Below, in pieces: positions 12,282 to 23,300 of a stretch of 64,000 bases of DNA. The translations under genes were made by a program, and so were the position numbers. The stretch's first letter is position 1. Each line of letters starts with the position of its first letter. Source of the stretch: Hymenochaete sp. R1. Lineage: Eukaryota > Basidiomycota > Agaricomycetes > Hymenochaetales > Hymenochaetaceae. The notes under the pieces are model-generated. The model saw only the letters and a program-made list of their open reading frames with translations, ran no database searches and had not been told where the DNA came from. The stretch covers positions 217,503 through 281,502 of the forward strand of contig JAFREE010000016.1 in the NCBI GenBank assembly GCA_019400425.1, in the 5' to 3' direction.

Positions 12282-14251
12282 TTAGCAACAGCACGACTCG
12301 AGGGTCTCGCATGGGCAGCCTGCCAGTGTATAAGTCAGTGAACATGAACATGATGAGCTTGATTACGAAAAAAGAGGAAGAGAAAGCAGGCAGATAGAGA
12401 CGTACAGATGATGTCAGCCCAGCATTCGCAGCAGTCCTAGTTTCGTGAAAGTGGGTTTGTTGGAGACGTTCATCGTAAAAGTCAGTCATGGACATTTCTC
12501 TGATCGAAGCATGCTCGATGTTTATTTACCTTGCAGCATTCTACCGGGTCATGCAGGTGGTAACAAAAGAGATCAAAAAAATGAGCGGCCGCGTCTTCAT
12601 GCAAAAGAGGGCGAATACTATAGTTTGAACGTACCGAAGCACAGGAAACACTCGATTAGCCCTAGGAAGCAGTCCTGTACGAAAGTAGAAAGGTCGTCGA
12701 TGAGTATGGTGTCTTCGCTCCGAATCGATTTGCCCATCCCCATTTAGTTCAAAAAGAAAGAGAGAAGAAGGATTAAACAAGGTTATAAAAAAGAAAGCGA
12801 AAGTCAAGATTAGAGCGCCTTGAAACCTGAAGGATGGTCTCAAGGCTTCATTTTACATTTTATAAGGCGAGAGAGGGGGGGGGGGGCGTAGTATCTCGGT
12901 GATATGGACATCCTAACAATCAAATTGAGAACCCATAGCACCATACCACGCAAAGGGTGATTGGATAGCGGGAAGATGACGTGAGCTTGTTACTAGTAGC
13001 ACAGCATACAGTAGAGTCACCGTATGTTCGTGGATCTCAAGCGCGTGCACTGGCAGACTTGCGGAAATGGACACGAGTCTCGATGCACCCGGGACCCGGG
13101 CCCATTCAACGTGTACAGGTCTGGAGCCTGGATCCAGAACGCACCGAATGCAATGCGTCCAACCTGAATAAGTGAAGAAGGAAAATGAAAGCACCCTGCG
13201 CTCGGTTAATAGTACCCGCATTCCCCTCCCACACGCCCTCCACCCAAAAGTGCTGCTTCAATGTGGCATACAGCAGAACACACCCACACCACAACGCACG
13301 CGCACGTTCGAAACATCCACATCCTGAGCACTGCACAGCATCTCACGCGTATGGATATGACGCTGCCATGACGAAAAGGGTAAGGGGGAATGGAGAAGAA
13401 GTACATAAAAATAGAATTGGGGATCGCGAATTCCCACGCACTCCGGTCCGGTGGCTCCGGCTCCGAGCGCTATGATTGCCGAAACTCAAGGGTTGCGAGA
13501 GGGCGAGGGCGAAAGGATGAGGCCATCCCAACACACCCCGCAGCCGCACCCGCACTGGTACTCACTGGCAGCCTCGACCAACAACGAAAGTCGACCAATC
13601 AAAAAAAAAATTCAAAAAATTATCGGTTCACGGCTTTCCCCGACCAACCCCCTCAAAATCACGCACGGAAAAAAAGAGAAAAAGAGAAAGAGAAAAGAAA
13701 CAAATAAAACGACTTAAGAAGGCACTAGCACTCACCCTCGACGCCCCTCCTCCACGAAGACGCGCAGCCTTACATCCCGGCTTGTGACCACCCTCCAGGT
13801 CGGCGCCTTGTTCCTGTTGGCGAGAGGGTGCAGAGGTCGGGACTGCCAGTGTATTCGAGTTGGAGTTTGAGTTGTGGGAGGGTTTAGCGTTTAGGGCGTA
13901 ATTACGGGGTGCGCGGCGTCAGTGTCGGTGTGCGGAGGTGATCGGATGGGTTCGGGGTCGTGGGATACATGCCAGTGCAGGATGCGATACACGATACGCG
14001 ATAAATGGCGGGGTGTGGGTGTGGGTGTATGGTGTTGTTCGCCAGCGTAATTATTTTTGAAGTAGGGAAGGGACGAGGTTCGTGTTAGATGAGTTCCGAC
14101 ACATTGAGCAAAAAGAGCGAAGAGAACATAGAGGAAAGAAAGGAAGAGGGAAAGTCAACTCAAACCACGACGTACCCATCTGAATGCCCGCAGACGGTTG
14201 CTGGGCGACTGCGACTGCGACTGCAGCGCGGTTGGAAGCGTTCACTGGCAT
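12282..14251 (-). CDS. Small Cys-rich membrane-tail protein, six exons
   Basis: No long reading frame exists here, but six small pieces join in phase into 100 residues: 14251-14176, 13842-13736, 12674-12635, 12540-12530 (an 11-nt microexon), 12436-12406, 12319-12282. The protein starts MPVNASN, has an Ala/Val/Gln-rich N-terminus, then the basic block HKPGCKAARLRGGGASR, and a C-terminal cysteine tail DCFLGLIECFLCFECCK / DCCECWADIICCPCE / SCCC. I recognise the block and tail from small fungal proteins of CYSTM-like type, thought to sit in membranes through the Cys-rich segment, possibly palmitoylated, and linked to stress; the function is not established. Phases 1, 0, 1, 0, 1 all close. Introns 1 (333 nt) and 2 (1061 nt) are far longer than others in the window. 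A TA-rich stretch at 14427-14455 could be the TATA region. An ATG at 12743 opens a frame into exon 3 but would lose the conserved basic block. Confidence 0.8.
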
Positions 14252-15978
14252 CGTCGTTCGCGTTGGGCGTTTACTTGCCAAGTGGTTTACTCGTTTCCGT
14301 GTGTTGTAGGGACTCGGGCTTTGGGAGCGGGAGCAGGAGCAGGAGACTGTACGTGAGAGTGAGAGTGAGAGAGAGTGAGAGTGAGGGAAACGGTCGTAAC
14401 GAGTCGGACGCCGGCCGCTCTCGCTCACTATATATATAATTATAATAATATAGTTTGCTGCGGTTGGATCGAACCACGGGGACGCGGGAGCACGGGCGTC
14501 GCTTGTGAGGTCATCCACCCACTAGTACTGACATCCGCCTCCAGAATCCAGTATCCACCACACCACTAGCACTTCATTTAGAAACACCACTGGCAGTCAG
14601 CGAGAACACACACGCTCAGGCTCCTCACTGCATTTTGGTTCGCCGGCGTCGGCATTCAAGTTGGTGATGACGATGGTCACGATGGTGCTATTCCGAGTCA
14701 AGCCTGAGGTTCCCTCAGGCTCAGGCTACTTCCTCGAGAGACTCGAAGACGCAAACGAGTGCTGGGCACTGGCAGTTAAGAGCCTGAGCCTGAGCCTGAG
14801 CCTGAGTCTGAGTGACTCGGAGTCGATGATATACCTCAGATCGGGCCCGGGGTTCGTGTTCGTTCGTGCTCATGCTCGAAAAACCAGAGAGACCAGCACT
14901 AACACTAGAATGCGTTTCCGAGTCCGAGTCCAAGTCCCAACGTCGACGGTCCGACGACTCGGAGTACATCGCGTTACATTGCGTTCAGAAGAGTGAAGAG
15001 TAATTTCAAAGGGGGACTCGGAAGAAGAACTTCAAGAAGAGGAGAAGGAGGAGGGCGGGGAGGAGCGGGAGGTGTAAGTAACGATGATGAGTCCATTATT
15101 TATACAAGCCACCCCCACAATGCGATGCCACCCCCCATCCCCTCCCCGCAAATGGCGCCATCACCCGTAAACGCCAAGCTTAAACGCCGAGCCTAAGCAG
15201 GTTCGAGGAAACATGAAACGGCGCTCTTGGCAGTACTAGTGTCGTTTTACCTTTAAGTTTACCGACAATGACCACGACGACTCTGGGCCCTGCCAAGCTC
15301 AGCTCAGCTCAGCGGTGCCAAGACCGTGACTCCAGCCAGCGAGTGAGTGTTGGGTCGGTTCGGTTCAGCGTTTGACGGTTTGTAGTTTATGTTCTGTGTT
15401 CTGTGTTCTCTCCGAGATGTTACAGCTACGATATAATTTACGGGTTTACGGGTTACGGGTTACGGTTGGTTATGTATCCAGAGGCGAGGTACATGGGCTT
15501 GAAGGAGTAGACGCGGGGATGTTGTGTTGTATTGGGTAGCACCAAGTACAGAGACAGAGTCAACCACATCGGAACTGACAAGCTCGTCAACGGAACGCAA
15601 CGGAACGCAACGCAATGGAGTGGATTGATGAAAGGGCCGGGAGCGTAGTAGACAGGTAGACAGGGCTTAGGAAAGGAGATACAGGCACTGAGACGGATGT
15701 AAGACGGCTGGCGTCTTTGATGTTATTATACATAGAACACGAAGAGATAGAGAGAAATAGAATGAGAAAAAACAGAAGAGATGGAAGAAGATATGAAGAA
15801 AAAGAAGAAGAAAAAAACAGATTTCGTAGGTAGACACACGCAAGAAACAAAGACACATAATTCCACTAGCACCGTCCGTCGCATCCAGCCCCAGCCCCAG
15901 CCTTAGCTCCGATTAACATTCTTTTGTCGGTCACAGTCCCATACGACATAGGACGCCAACTCGAACTCGAACTCGTTT
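14252..15978. other. Intergenic, word-rich
   Basis: Upstream region of the Cys-rich gene and 3' flank of the next gene. It holds a TATATATAATTATAATAATA-type stretch (14427-14455), several CACTGGCA words, CTGAGC tandem repeats at about 14782-14812, GAGAGT repeats near 14360-14385, and a TTTACGGG/TTACGGG run at about 15438-15466. I see no gene. Confidence 0.5.
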
Positions 15979-16807
15979 TCAGAAAGGCCCGAGCTGCTGG
16001 AAGGGCTCGAGCACCGTGTTCGAGATCGTGAAGAACGGGCTCTCGTTCCCCGAGTCCCCGAACACTGTCCCAAAAACAAAACAAAACAAAAAACGCAGTC
16101 AGCCACATCCACCACATCCAAACTCGGCCCCAATAAAACCAAGAACCGAATCAAGAAGAGTATCACAAAAAAAGAAAAAAGACGTACAAACGACCTGATA
16201 ATCCGTCCTCGCCGGCACATCCGGCACCAAAACGCTCACGTTCCCATCAAAGAGCGAGAAGTCGTCCGCGAGGGGCTCGTTCAGCCCGCCCGCCCCGCGC
16301 ACGAAGCCGTTCCCCGTGCGGAGGACGACGCTCCCGTTGGGGTTCGTGAGCTGCGCTGGGGGGGAGTCTGTTGACCTGGAGGGGTGAGGGATGAGGGATG
16401 AGGGGATTGGATCAGGAGCAGGATTAGGAGCAGGATTAGGATAAGGATAAATCGAGGATTGGGGGTGGAGAGTTGGTGGTGTGTTTCGTGATAAGGATAT
16501 GTTAGGATAGGATAGGAGAGGGGAGGATAAGAAAGAAAGCCAAGAAAGGCGAAGCGAAACGAAACGAAACGTACCAAGTGACCAGCACCATCGTCCCAAC
16601 CCTCCACACCGTCTCGTCCGTCGGCGTCGTCACAGGCGGCGCCCACACGTCCCTCTTCTCAATCCCCCTCGCCTTCGCTTTTCCGTTGACGATATCCCTT
16701 AACGAGAGCGAGGAACCCTGGACGCCCTGGATGACACCGGGGGATACGAGAAGCGCTATAGCGGCTGCGAGGGTGAGGCTGGCGAGGGAGTTGGCGTTGG
16801 CGAACAT
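15979..16807 (-). CDS. Secreted Ser-Thr-rich GPI-type surface domain protein
   Basis: Three exons, 16807-16575, 16375-16188 and 16064-15979, encode 168 residues. A hydrophobic N-terminus (MFANANSLASLTLAAAIALL, cut near residue 31) is a signal peptide. Residues about 50-160 match the fungal extracellular Ser-Thr-rich GPI-anchored membrane family (PF10342-like): VWAPPVTTPTDETVWRVG, LVTWSTDSPPAQLTNPNG, VSVLVPDVP, DYQVVLFGDSGNESPFFTI. Many basidiomycete members are secreted, and their role in the wall or at the cell surface is unknown. The protein ends QQLGPF right after the domain, so there is no Ser/Thr stalk or hydrophobic GPI tail: it is probably freely secreted. The longer frame upstream (to 17155) lacks similarity and a signal peptide, so ATG 16807 is preferred. 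Confidence 0.85.
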
Positions 16808-18834
16808 CGCAGAGGGGTGTATGTGTGTGGGGGGGTGACGTCGGAGGAGGCTTGTCTTTTCTTTTCTTTTCCTTTTTTTGTGAATGCGTTGAGTTAGGGA
16901 AGGACGAAGGACGAGAGAGAGGAACAAGAAAAGGGAGGCCTTTCGCGATAGGAAGATAGGTAGGTCGGGGTGTGTGATGTGATGAGTGAATGAGTGAGTG
17001 TGCGAGGCAAGGCAGTCCAACCTCCAACGCCTGCCCTGCCCCGGCTGGCCAAGAGCTAAAACAGGAACACGAATAGATAAGCCTTTTATGGCAATAGCGA
17101 CGTCGATCGGTAGTCGGTAACCGTCGATCCCCCACACTCGCATTCGCAGACGCATTCGCAGCGGCAGGCTATGCAGCTACCTTTCCCTCCCCCATCGCCA
17201 TCCCCATTTCACATTCCACATAACTTCAAACTTCGAACTTCGAACTTCGAACTTCAATCTTCAAGCCCCCACTCTTACTTTTACCAGTATTATCATGAAC
17301 ATCAACGCCAACATTAATAACCAACATAACCAATCCTCTCCTCTTCACTTCACTTCATTTCTCATTTCTCTTCCTCTTCCTCTTTTTCGGGTTGTATCCG
17401 CATCCATACAGAAGCACTAGTACTGTGCGTTGTACGTCGTACCCTCCAAAAACACCAAAACACCAATTTCTCGCCTCATTTCATTTCACTCGACACAACC
17501 AGCAGGAGACAGTTCAGGAGACGGTGTAGGTGTACGATGACCGTACGCGTACGCACACCACGCCACGCCATCCCAAGAAACTGGTACTCAAAAGCAAAAG
17601 TATCCTAACGACGATACCAATATCAATATCAATCCATACTGTTACTGTACTGAGGATGTGGTGTATAATGTTATTAACATATATATCGTATTATGTCTAC
17701 GTAGGGGTACCATTTTATTTATCGTTGTTGTGCTGGTGTCGTGCAGAGTGTTGGGGTGTGGGATGTGGGTAGGCGACGAAGTCACGAAGTACAAGAGGAG
17801 GGGGGGGGGATCTATTTCGTATGCTCATGTCTGGTGTCTCCGAAAAAAAATAAAAATGCAACTGTGAATGCGACTGTGAATAGGGACGCGTACGTGAAAA
17901 TGTGAAATGTGAAACGAAAATAATGCGAGGCGATGAATTTGTTGTTGCGAACTCGGGAGTCGGGAGTCGGGAGAGAAGGACGTGAAATAAACCTCCTCTT
18001 TTTGTTTCGAAGTGGGAAGGTACGAAAGAAAGAAGGGGAGACACGAAAGGTATGCAGCGATGAAGAGTGACGAAGGAAGGGGGATGTGGGAGCCTGAGGA
18101 TAATGTGCAGAATACGACGAAAATCCGAAGAAACTGGGAAGGTATTTACTCAGCTCCAGCTCCAGATCACTCGATTTTGACCAAGAAAAAAAGTGAATGA
18201 ATGCTTGCTTGTGAAGTAGTCGAAAAGTGGGGGGGAAAGGGAAAGAATGCCGAACGGAAATGAAACAGAAATGGAAACAAATGCAACCTTTTGGAGAACG
18301 TGTGACGGTGATGGGGAATTTTGGTATCGACTCAGACAGGAGTCGGAAATGGAGTCGGAGTCGGAATTGGAATGCAAAAGAGAAGAAGAGAGAAAAGAGT
18401 TGTGCGTGCGTGAGATGTGAGAGAGAAATCCAGAGACAGAGACGAGGAGACGAGATAATGAAAACGAAAACGAAAACGAAATGTGTGACAGTGTCCTTTT
18501 TTGGGAACCATACCAGACCACACCCAGACCAAGAAGAAAGGAACCCAACACGGTCACGAAACCATGTGACAGAGGCGAAGTGGAAGTGGGAGAAAAGAAG
18601 CTCGATCGATCGACCGACCGACAGGGAGACGATCTTCTTCTCCCTTTTTGAAATTCTTGAACCTTCGTTTTTTTTTGAATATGAATACTTCGGAAACAGG
18701 GTGGCACGGGAGGACACAGCATTACAAACGCACCCAACATCCCCACCTCCCCACCATCCCAATCCATTCCAATCCCAGCCCGCCGAAGAGACCGAAACAG
18801 GCTCGAAAGGGAGGGAAAGACGAAGACGAAGACA
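16808..18834. other. Intergenic
   Basis: Promoter of the secreted protein gene (ATAAAAGG on the minus strand at 17088-17081) and the 3' flank of the next minus-strand gene. Holds a CTTCGAA tandem (about 17225-17256), a G10 run at 17800-17809, and long purine-rich plus-strand DNA at 18000-18650 whose complement is open as a Ser/Phe-rich frame without similarity. No supportable gene. Confidence 0.45.
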
Positions 18835-20370
18835 TCATCGCACGCTCGCGGAGAGGGAGGCCGCCGCAGAGCCGTATTCATGCGTCTGGTGGTGCTGTTG
18901 GTGGTAGTGCACGGCGGCGACCTTCCGTCTCCCACGGTTCTCCTCCGCCTCCGCCTCTGCCCCCACTCGATACGTATCTTCCCCTCGGTGCTCCGCGCTC
19001 AGTCGGCGCATCGAGCGGCCGCGGGAAGGAAGAAGATGGCCGTCTTCCCGCGGCTCATGAACCGCAGACAGTGAGCTTAAGCGGCGAGAGCCGAACGAAG
19101 ATTCGCGAGCGCGAGATCTGGAGACGGGTTGGACGGGGAACGAGGCTAGGAGCGAGTTGGAGAGGAGGCTGCTGCCGCTGCTGCTGCTGCTTCGGTCGAG
19201 GCTCGCGTCCTCTTCTTCTTCTTCGTTGATAGAAGATGAGGAAACAGACGAGGTCGCATCATGCGAATACAATGAATCGTCCATCATCGACTCGTCGTCG
19301 TCGTCATCGTCATCCGCACCAGCACCAGCGCCGTCCTCGTTCTCCTTTTCAGGGTCCAACGAAGAAGACCTAAACGCGTGAGAGATAAAGTTCGCATCAT
19401 CCAACACGTCGCCACACAACGAATCTCCGCTCTGAATGTGCAGCTTCCGCGCGCGAATAGGACCGAGACGCGGCGCGGGCGCCTGCGGAGTCTCCACCTC
19501 CACTTCGTCCAGAGACGTATCCATGCTGCTGTCGGCGGATGGGAAGAGTCCAGGGTCCGGAAGGTCCCCACGAGCGACTGCTTTGCTCGCCTCGCGACGC
19601 GCACGGGCGTGACGCGCTTTGGCGAGCGGACTCGATTCGAAGTTTGGGAAGCTGTACATGAAGGGTTCACGGGTCGGAGATTCGGGGGACAAGGGCGTTT
19701 GTAGCAAGGTGGAGAGATCGAGCAGCGTTTTGGAGCTTTGCTGCGGCCGATGGTCGCTGCCGCAGCGACGTTCTCGGTGGGCCGTCGGCGAGAATTTCGG
19801 TCTGTCGAAGGCATCGTAATTGCGCTGAGTGACAGTACACTGACGCGGCCGTCTTCTACGGATATGTGGCGTCTCCAGTGCGGGCACCGAACTCTCCGCC
19901 ATACTCAGTTTGTGACTTTCCCATAACGCTGCTAGCGTAGGAGTGTTAGACTCCTCGAGTCTCGACGACGTCAACGGCGTCTCCACGCCCGAACCGAGCC
20001 AAACCGCAGGAGGGGCGTGCGTCTGGACGGGCGACATGTGGAAGATGAGATCGTCATCAGCGACGAAACGAGGGTCGCTGCTTTGGGGCGGTGGACTGCA
20101 ACAGGAGGGCATAGCCAAATTCGAGCGTGCGCGGGTGCCACAATTCGTATTCAGGACCAACCCTGGGCGAGCTATGCGGGCACGACCTCGGGAGGGGGAC
20201 GAGCTTGGCTTTTTATGCGGGGGTCGGGAAGAGAGGGAAGACGAGGCGACGTTGGTGGAAGCTGGGTTACCGTGGCAGCACCTATTTTCGTCTGAGATTG
20301 TGCGGGTACGCGCTCGTGCACGGACGCGAAGGGCTCGGAAGGAGGGTGGAGGGGTCAGCGTCTGTTCCAT
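18835..20370 (-). CDS. Hypothetical Ser-rich protein with acidic run
   Basis: A single open frame of 511 residues starting MEQTLTPPPS and ending SASVR. I do not recognise it. Visible features: basic N-terminus rich in Arg, a central region with proline-directed motifs (LQTPLSPESP, LETPHIRRRRP), a segment SSPLAKARHARARREASKAVARGD that could be helical, an acidic run of seven Asp after GAGA, a Glu run, and Ser-rich tracts before a His/Gln-rich C-terminus. This composition fits a disordered regulatory or nuclear protein, but that is inference. TATAAAAAA lies at 20407-20399, only about 30 bases before the ATG, so the true start may be at a later codon or the transcript may start right at the ATG. 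The first half is varied in composition and free of stops, which favours a real gene. Confidence 0.55.
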   Translation of the reverse strand: MEQTLTPPPSFRALRVRARARTRTISDENRCCHGNPASTNVASSSLSSRPPHKKPSSSPSRGRARIARPGLVLNTNCGTRARSNLAMPSCCSPPPQSSDPRFVADDDLIFHMSPVQTHAPPAVWLGSGVETPLTSSRLEESNTPTLAALWESHKLSMAESSVPALETPHIRRRRPRQCTVTQRNYDAFDRPKFSPTAHRERRCGSDHRPQQSSKTLLDLSTLLQTPLSPESPTREPFMYSFPNFESSPLAKARHARARREASKAVARGDLPDPGLFPSADSSMDTSLDEVEVETPQAPAPRLGPIRARKLHIQSGDSLCGDVLDDANFISHAFRSSSLDPEKENEDGAGAGADDDDDDDESMMDDSLYSHDATSSVSSSSINEEEEEDASLDRSSSSSGSSLLSNSLLASFPVQPVSRSRARESSFGSRRLSSLSAVHEPREDGHLLPSRGRSMRRLSAEHRGEDTYRVGAEAEAEENRGRRKVAAVHYHQQHHQTHEYGSAAASLSASVR

Positions 20371-23300
20371 TCCCGACTACGAGAACTGAACACGATGCTT
20401 TTTTATAGAAAAAATGAAAGAATGGAGAGGTGAGTGACTATGTGAAGTGATGATGGATGCTGAGTGAGAGGAGTGGACGAGATGTGCTGAGCAAAGATGA
20501 ATATGTGAGCAAACTTATGTGCGAGATTGGAATTTCTTAGCAACGTAAAGAACGCACCTTTCCGGTCCTATGCGGGCGGAAAATGACCGCTGCGACGATG
20601 CAGCTGTGCAAGCTGTTACGACCTGATACGGAAAATAGAGGACGCCACCTGATGGGAAAGAAGGGATGGAAGCTGACTCGACCGGAGGAGGCTGTTTTTA
20701 GGACTTTGTGGCGAATCGAAGCTCTTGTTAAATGAATCGAGCAGCTCGGGCAGCTAGAAAGAAAATCTTTCGCTAGCAGGCACTTGCTTGAGCTGGGGAC
20801 GAGGAGACCGGGGCAGATTGAGTGGTAAGGTAGTAGGGACAAAGACGGTGATTGTTGTTGGCCGAGCAAACTCGAGATCCAATTGAAATCGAATTTCGCA
20901 ACGAACGGTCTACGTGTCACCACTAGTTGTACCACCACCACCACCGACGGGCTATCTTGTACCCCTTGAAACGATGCGCCGCCGTCGGAGGGCGAAGTTG
21001 AAGGAGGTTGAGGAGGGAGAGGGAGGATGGAGGATGGAGAACATGAGAGCGTGGACAGGAAAGTGTCCCTTATAAGAGAAGAGACAACAAAAAAAATTAA
21101 TTTTAATTTTAGTGAGTCACACCGCGAGCTTCTGACGTCACGCATGTCTTCGCTTTCTCTGTCTGTCCCTGTCCCTGCACGAAAAACGTGCATTTTGGCG
21201 GAACCAAAAAAAAAATTTAAAATTAAACAAAAAAAATGATTTTCTCTTTTCTTTCTTTGTTGCCTTCTTCACACACCGCATCGCCATGTCCACGTCGTCG
21301 ACCCATTCCAAGAAAAGAAAGAGAAACGAAACGAAGTTGGCTGTATTTGGGATTGATACGAACTTGTAACGACGGGGACAAAAGAGGAAGCGTTCCCAAT
21401 CCGGTGCGTGTTCTCTTTGATATTTTTGGACCGATCGACCGACCGACCGACTCCGAGGCCAGACTCTTCTCCTTCTCCTCCTTCTCCTACTCCTCTTTCG
21501 TCACTGTCACCGTGAATGTCTCAGTCCAGTCCTTCACCTTCACCTTCACACGCACACGCGCACACAAAGAACTTCAAGAAGAGAGCAGAGCGGAGGTTTA
21601 CCGAACTGTGGACTCCCGATATCCGATCCCGATATCCGACCTGTCAGGACTTCAGTCTTGGGGTTTTCCCCTCTCTGCTGTCTCTGTATTCTACATTCAT
21701 ATTCATTCTCGTTGTCTCGGCACTCGGATGACCCCTACACCGTAGCACACGTAGCACACGCTCAGTCTCTCTTCGTCCTCTCTATCTCCATCTAGATCTG
21801 TTCTCTTTCTCGTCGCCAGCGGAGGCCGAAGTTCAGTGGCTATCGTCGTTTTCGTTTTCGTCGCAATCCAGACGTCACTAGCACGTCGTCGCCTTCAGTT
21901 TTCGCCTCCCAGCGTCTTGCTCAGTGCTCGGCCTCGGACCGACCAACGTGCATCACGATCCTTTCTGTAGTTGTCGCACACGAAAAGAAGAGGACAAAAA
22001 CAAAACACAGCAGCTAATTCAGCTTATAATCTATTAGTATTACACTCGCACTAACTTGAATGTTTACAGTTTAGTGCCCAGTCCAGTCTCCAACTTTAAT
22101 GAATCCAGTTGAGATATCTCGTCTCGGTAGAAAATCCTCCAATCCAGCCGTCACGCCGATATTAATACTTATCATGATTTATCCTTTCCTGTCTTCCGTT
22201 GCTTTCATCCCTCCGAGGCGCCGATCCGTCCACCCCGTCGCACTCGCAGCTCGTATCTCGTATCTCGCGAGCCCCTTCTCTCCGGTGTCCTGTTCACTAG
22301 TACTAGTAGCAGCTGAGTCATACTGGCAGTGTCGAGTCCCTCATGGCATACTATTACTGGTACTGGTGCTACTCCCACAACATCACATCACATCACATCA
22401 CCATCTTCTCGCACGCAGGCTGGCACTGGCACAACGTGCCAGTGAGCTTTCCCTTGATGCTTTGCCAGTACCTCGGATGATTTCACCACTGTCATCACGA
22501 TCACAATCGCGAACGAGATCTGAACGCGTAGCGTACGTATGGACGTCGACGATTGCCAGTGCCAGCGGATGAAAGGTGTTTACCAGCTCTGCCAGTGATG
22601 TGGACCACCGCGGTGTTTACTACCAGATCCTGTGCTCTTTATTCGATTGCAAACGTTAAATTGAACATCGCCTTCACTTTTGTCATGTCTACGTGTGTAC
22701 CGTAGGGGGGAACGGGTATCAGAAGAAGACGAAAAAAAAAATTCAGGAATGGGGGCGCTGTTCCGTACTACTGTTCTATTTACCGGCTGCCAGTGTCCGG
22801 TGTTCAAGTTCTAATCCATCTGTGGCGGATTTTTCAAGTCGGAATTTCGGAATCCCAGAATTTTCACTTGGGCTCTGAGTCTCTGACTCTGACTCTGACT
22901 CTGGAAGACCCTCGCACTGGCAGTCAGTGAGTCACGAGCACGAGCACAATCAGCATTCACGACAGCACATGCAACATGCACCACGCAACATGCAATATAT
23001 ACGTAGTAACGTACACTAGTACTGGCATCACCACTGGCACATCACCCCATCACCCTCAGGCTGCACCAAAGGTCCAAAGCGCAGACAGACAGACAGACAG
23101 ACACAAAACGCCATGACCGTGACGGAAACAGGAGAAACCCAGCCTGAGCTGAGCTTCCCGCAGGCCGCAGCTCCGAGTCTGAGCCCACCATCCCACCATG
23201 CCGACGACCATTCATATTAATATTAATATCAATATTGGAAGATTATATTATATTAATCGTCCCGCTGGAATCCGAGTCCATCGAACCTCAGGATTCTTGA

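Noticed and set aside
12406..12743. Start of the Cys-rich protein at ATG 12743 (MGMGKS), giving 62 residues
   Set aside because: It splices well, but it replaces the conserved basic block KPGCKAARLRGGGA with unrelated sequence. The exons at 14251 and 13842 supply that block in phase, so 12743 is at best a secondary product.
15438..15466. TTTACGGG/TTACGGG run as a telomere or rDNA remnant
   Set aside because: Only three or four imperfect units and no flanking rRNA or subtelomeric sequence.
16502..17155. Longer N-terminus for the secreted surface protein
   Set aside because: The extra part has no similarity and hides the clear signal peptide that begins at 16807.
17812..18762. 316-codon minus-strand frame
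   Set aside because: It is the complement of purine-rich DNA: Ser/Phe/Leu-rich, no domain, no splice context.
22099..22572. 157-codon plus-strand frame
   Set aside because: Composed of the recurrent intergenic words (ACTAGT, CACTGGCA, CATCACATCA); no recognisable protein pattern.
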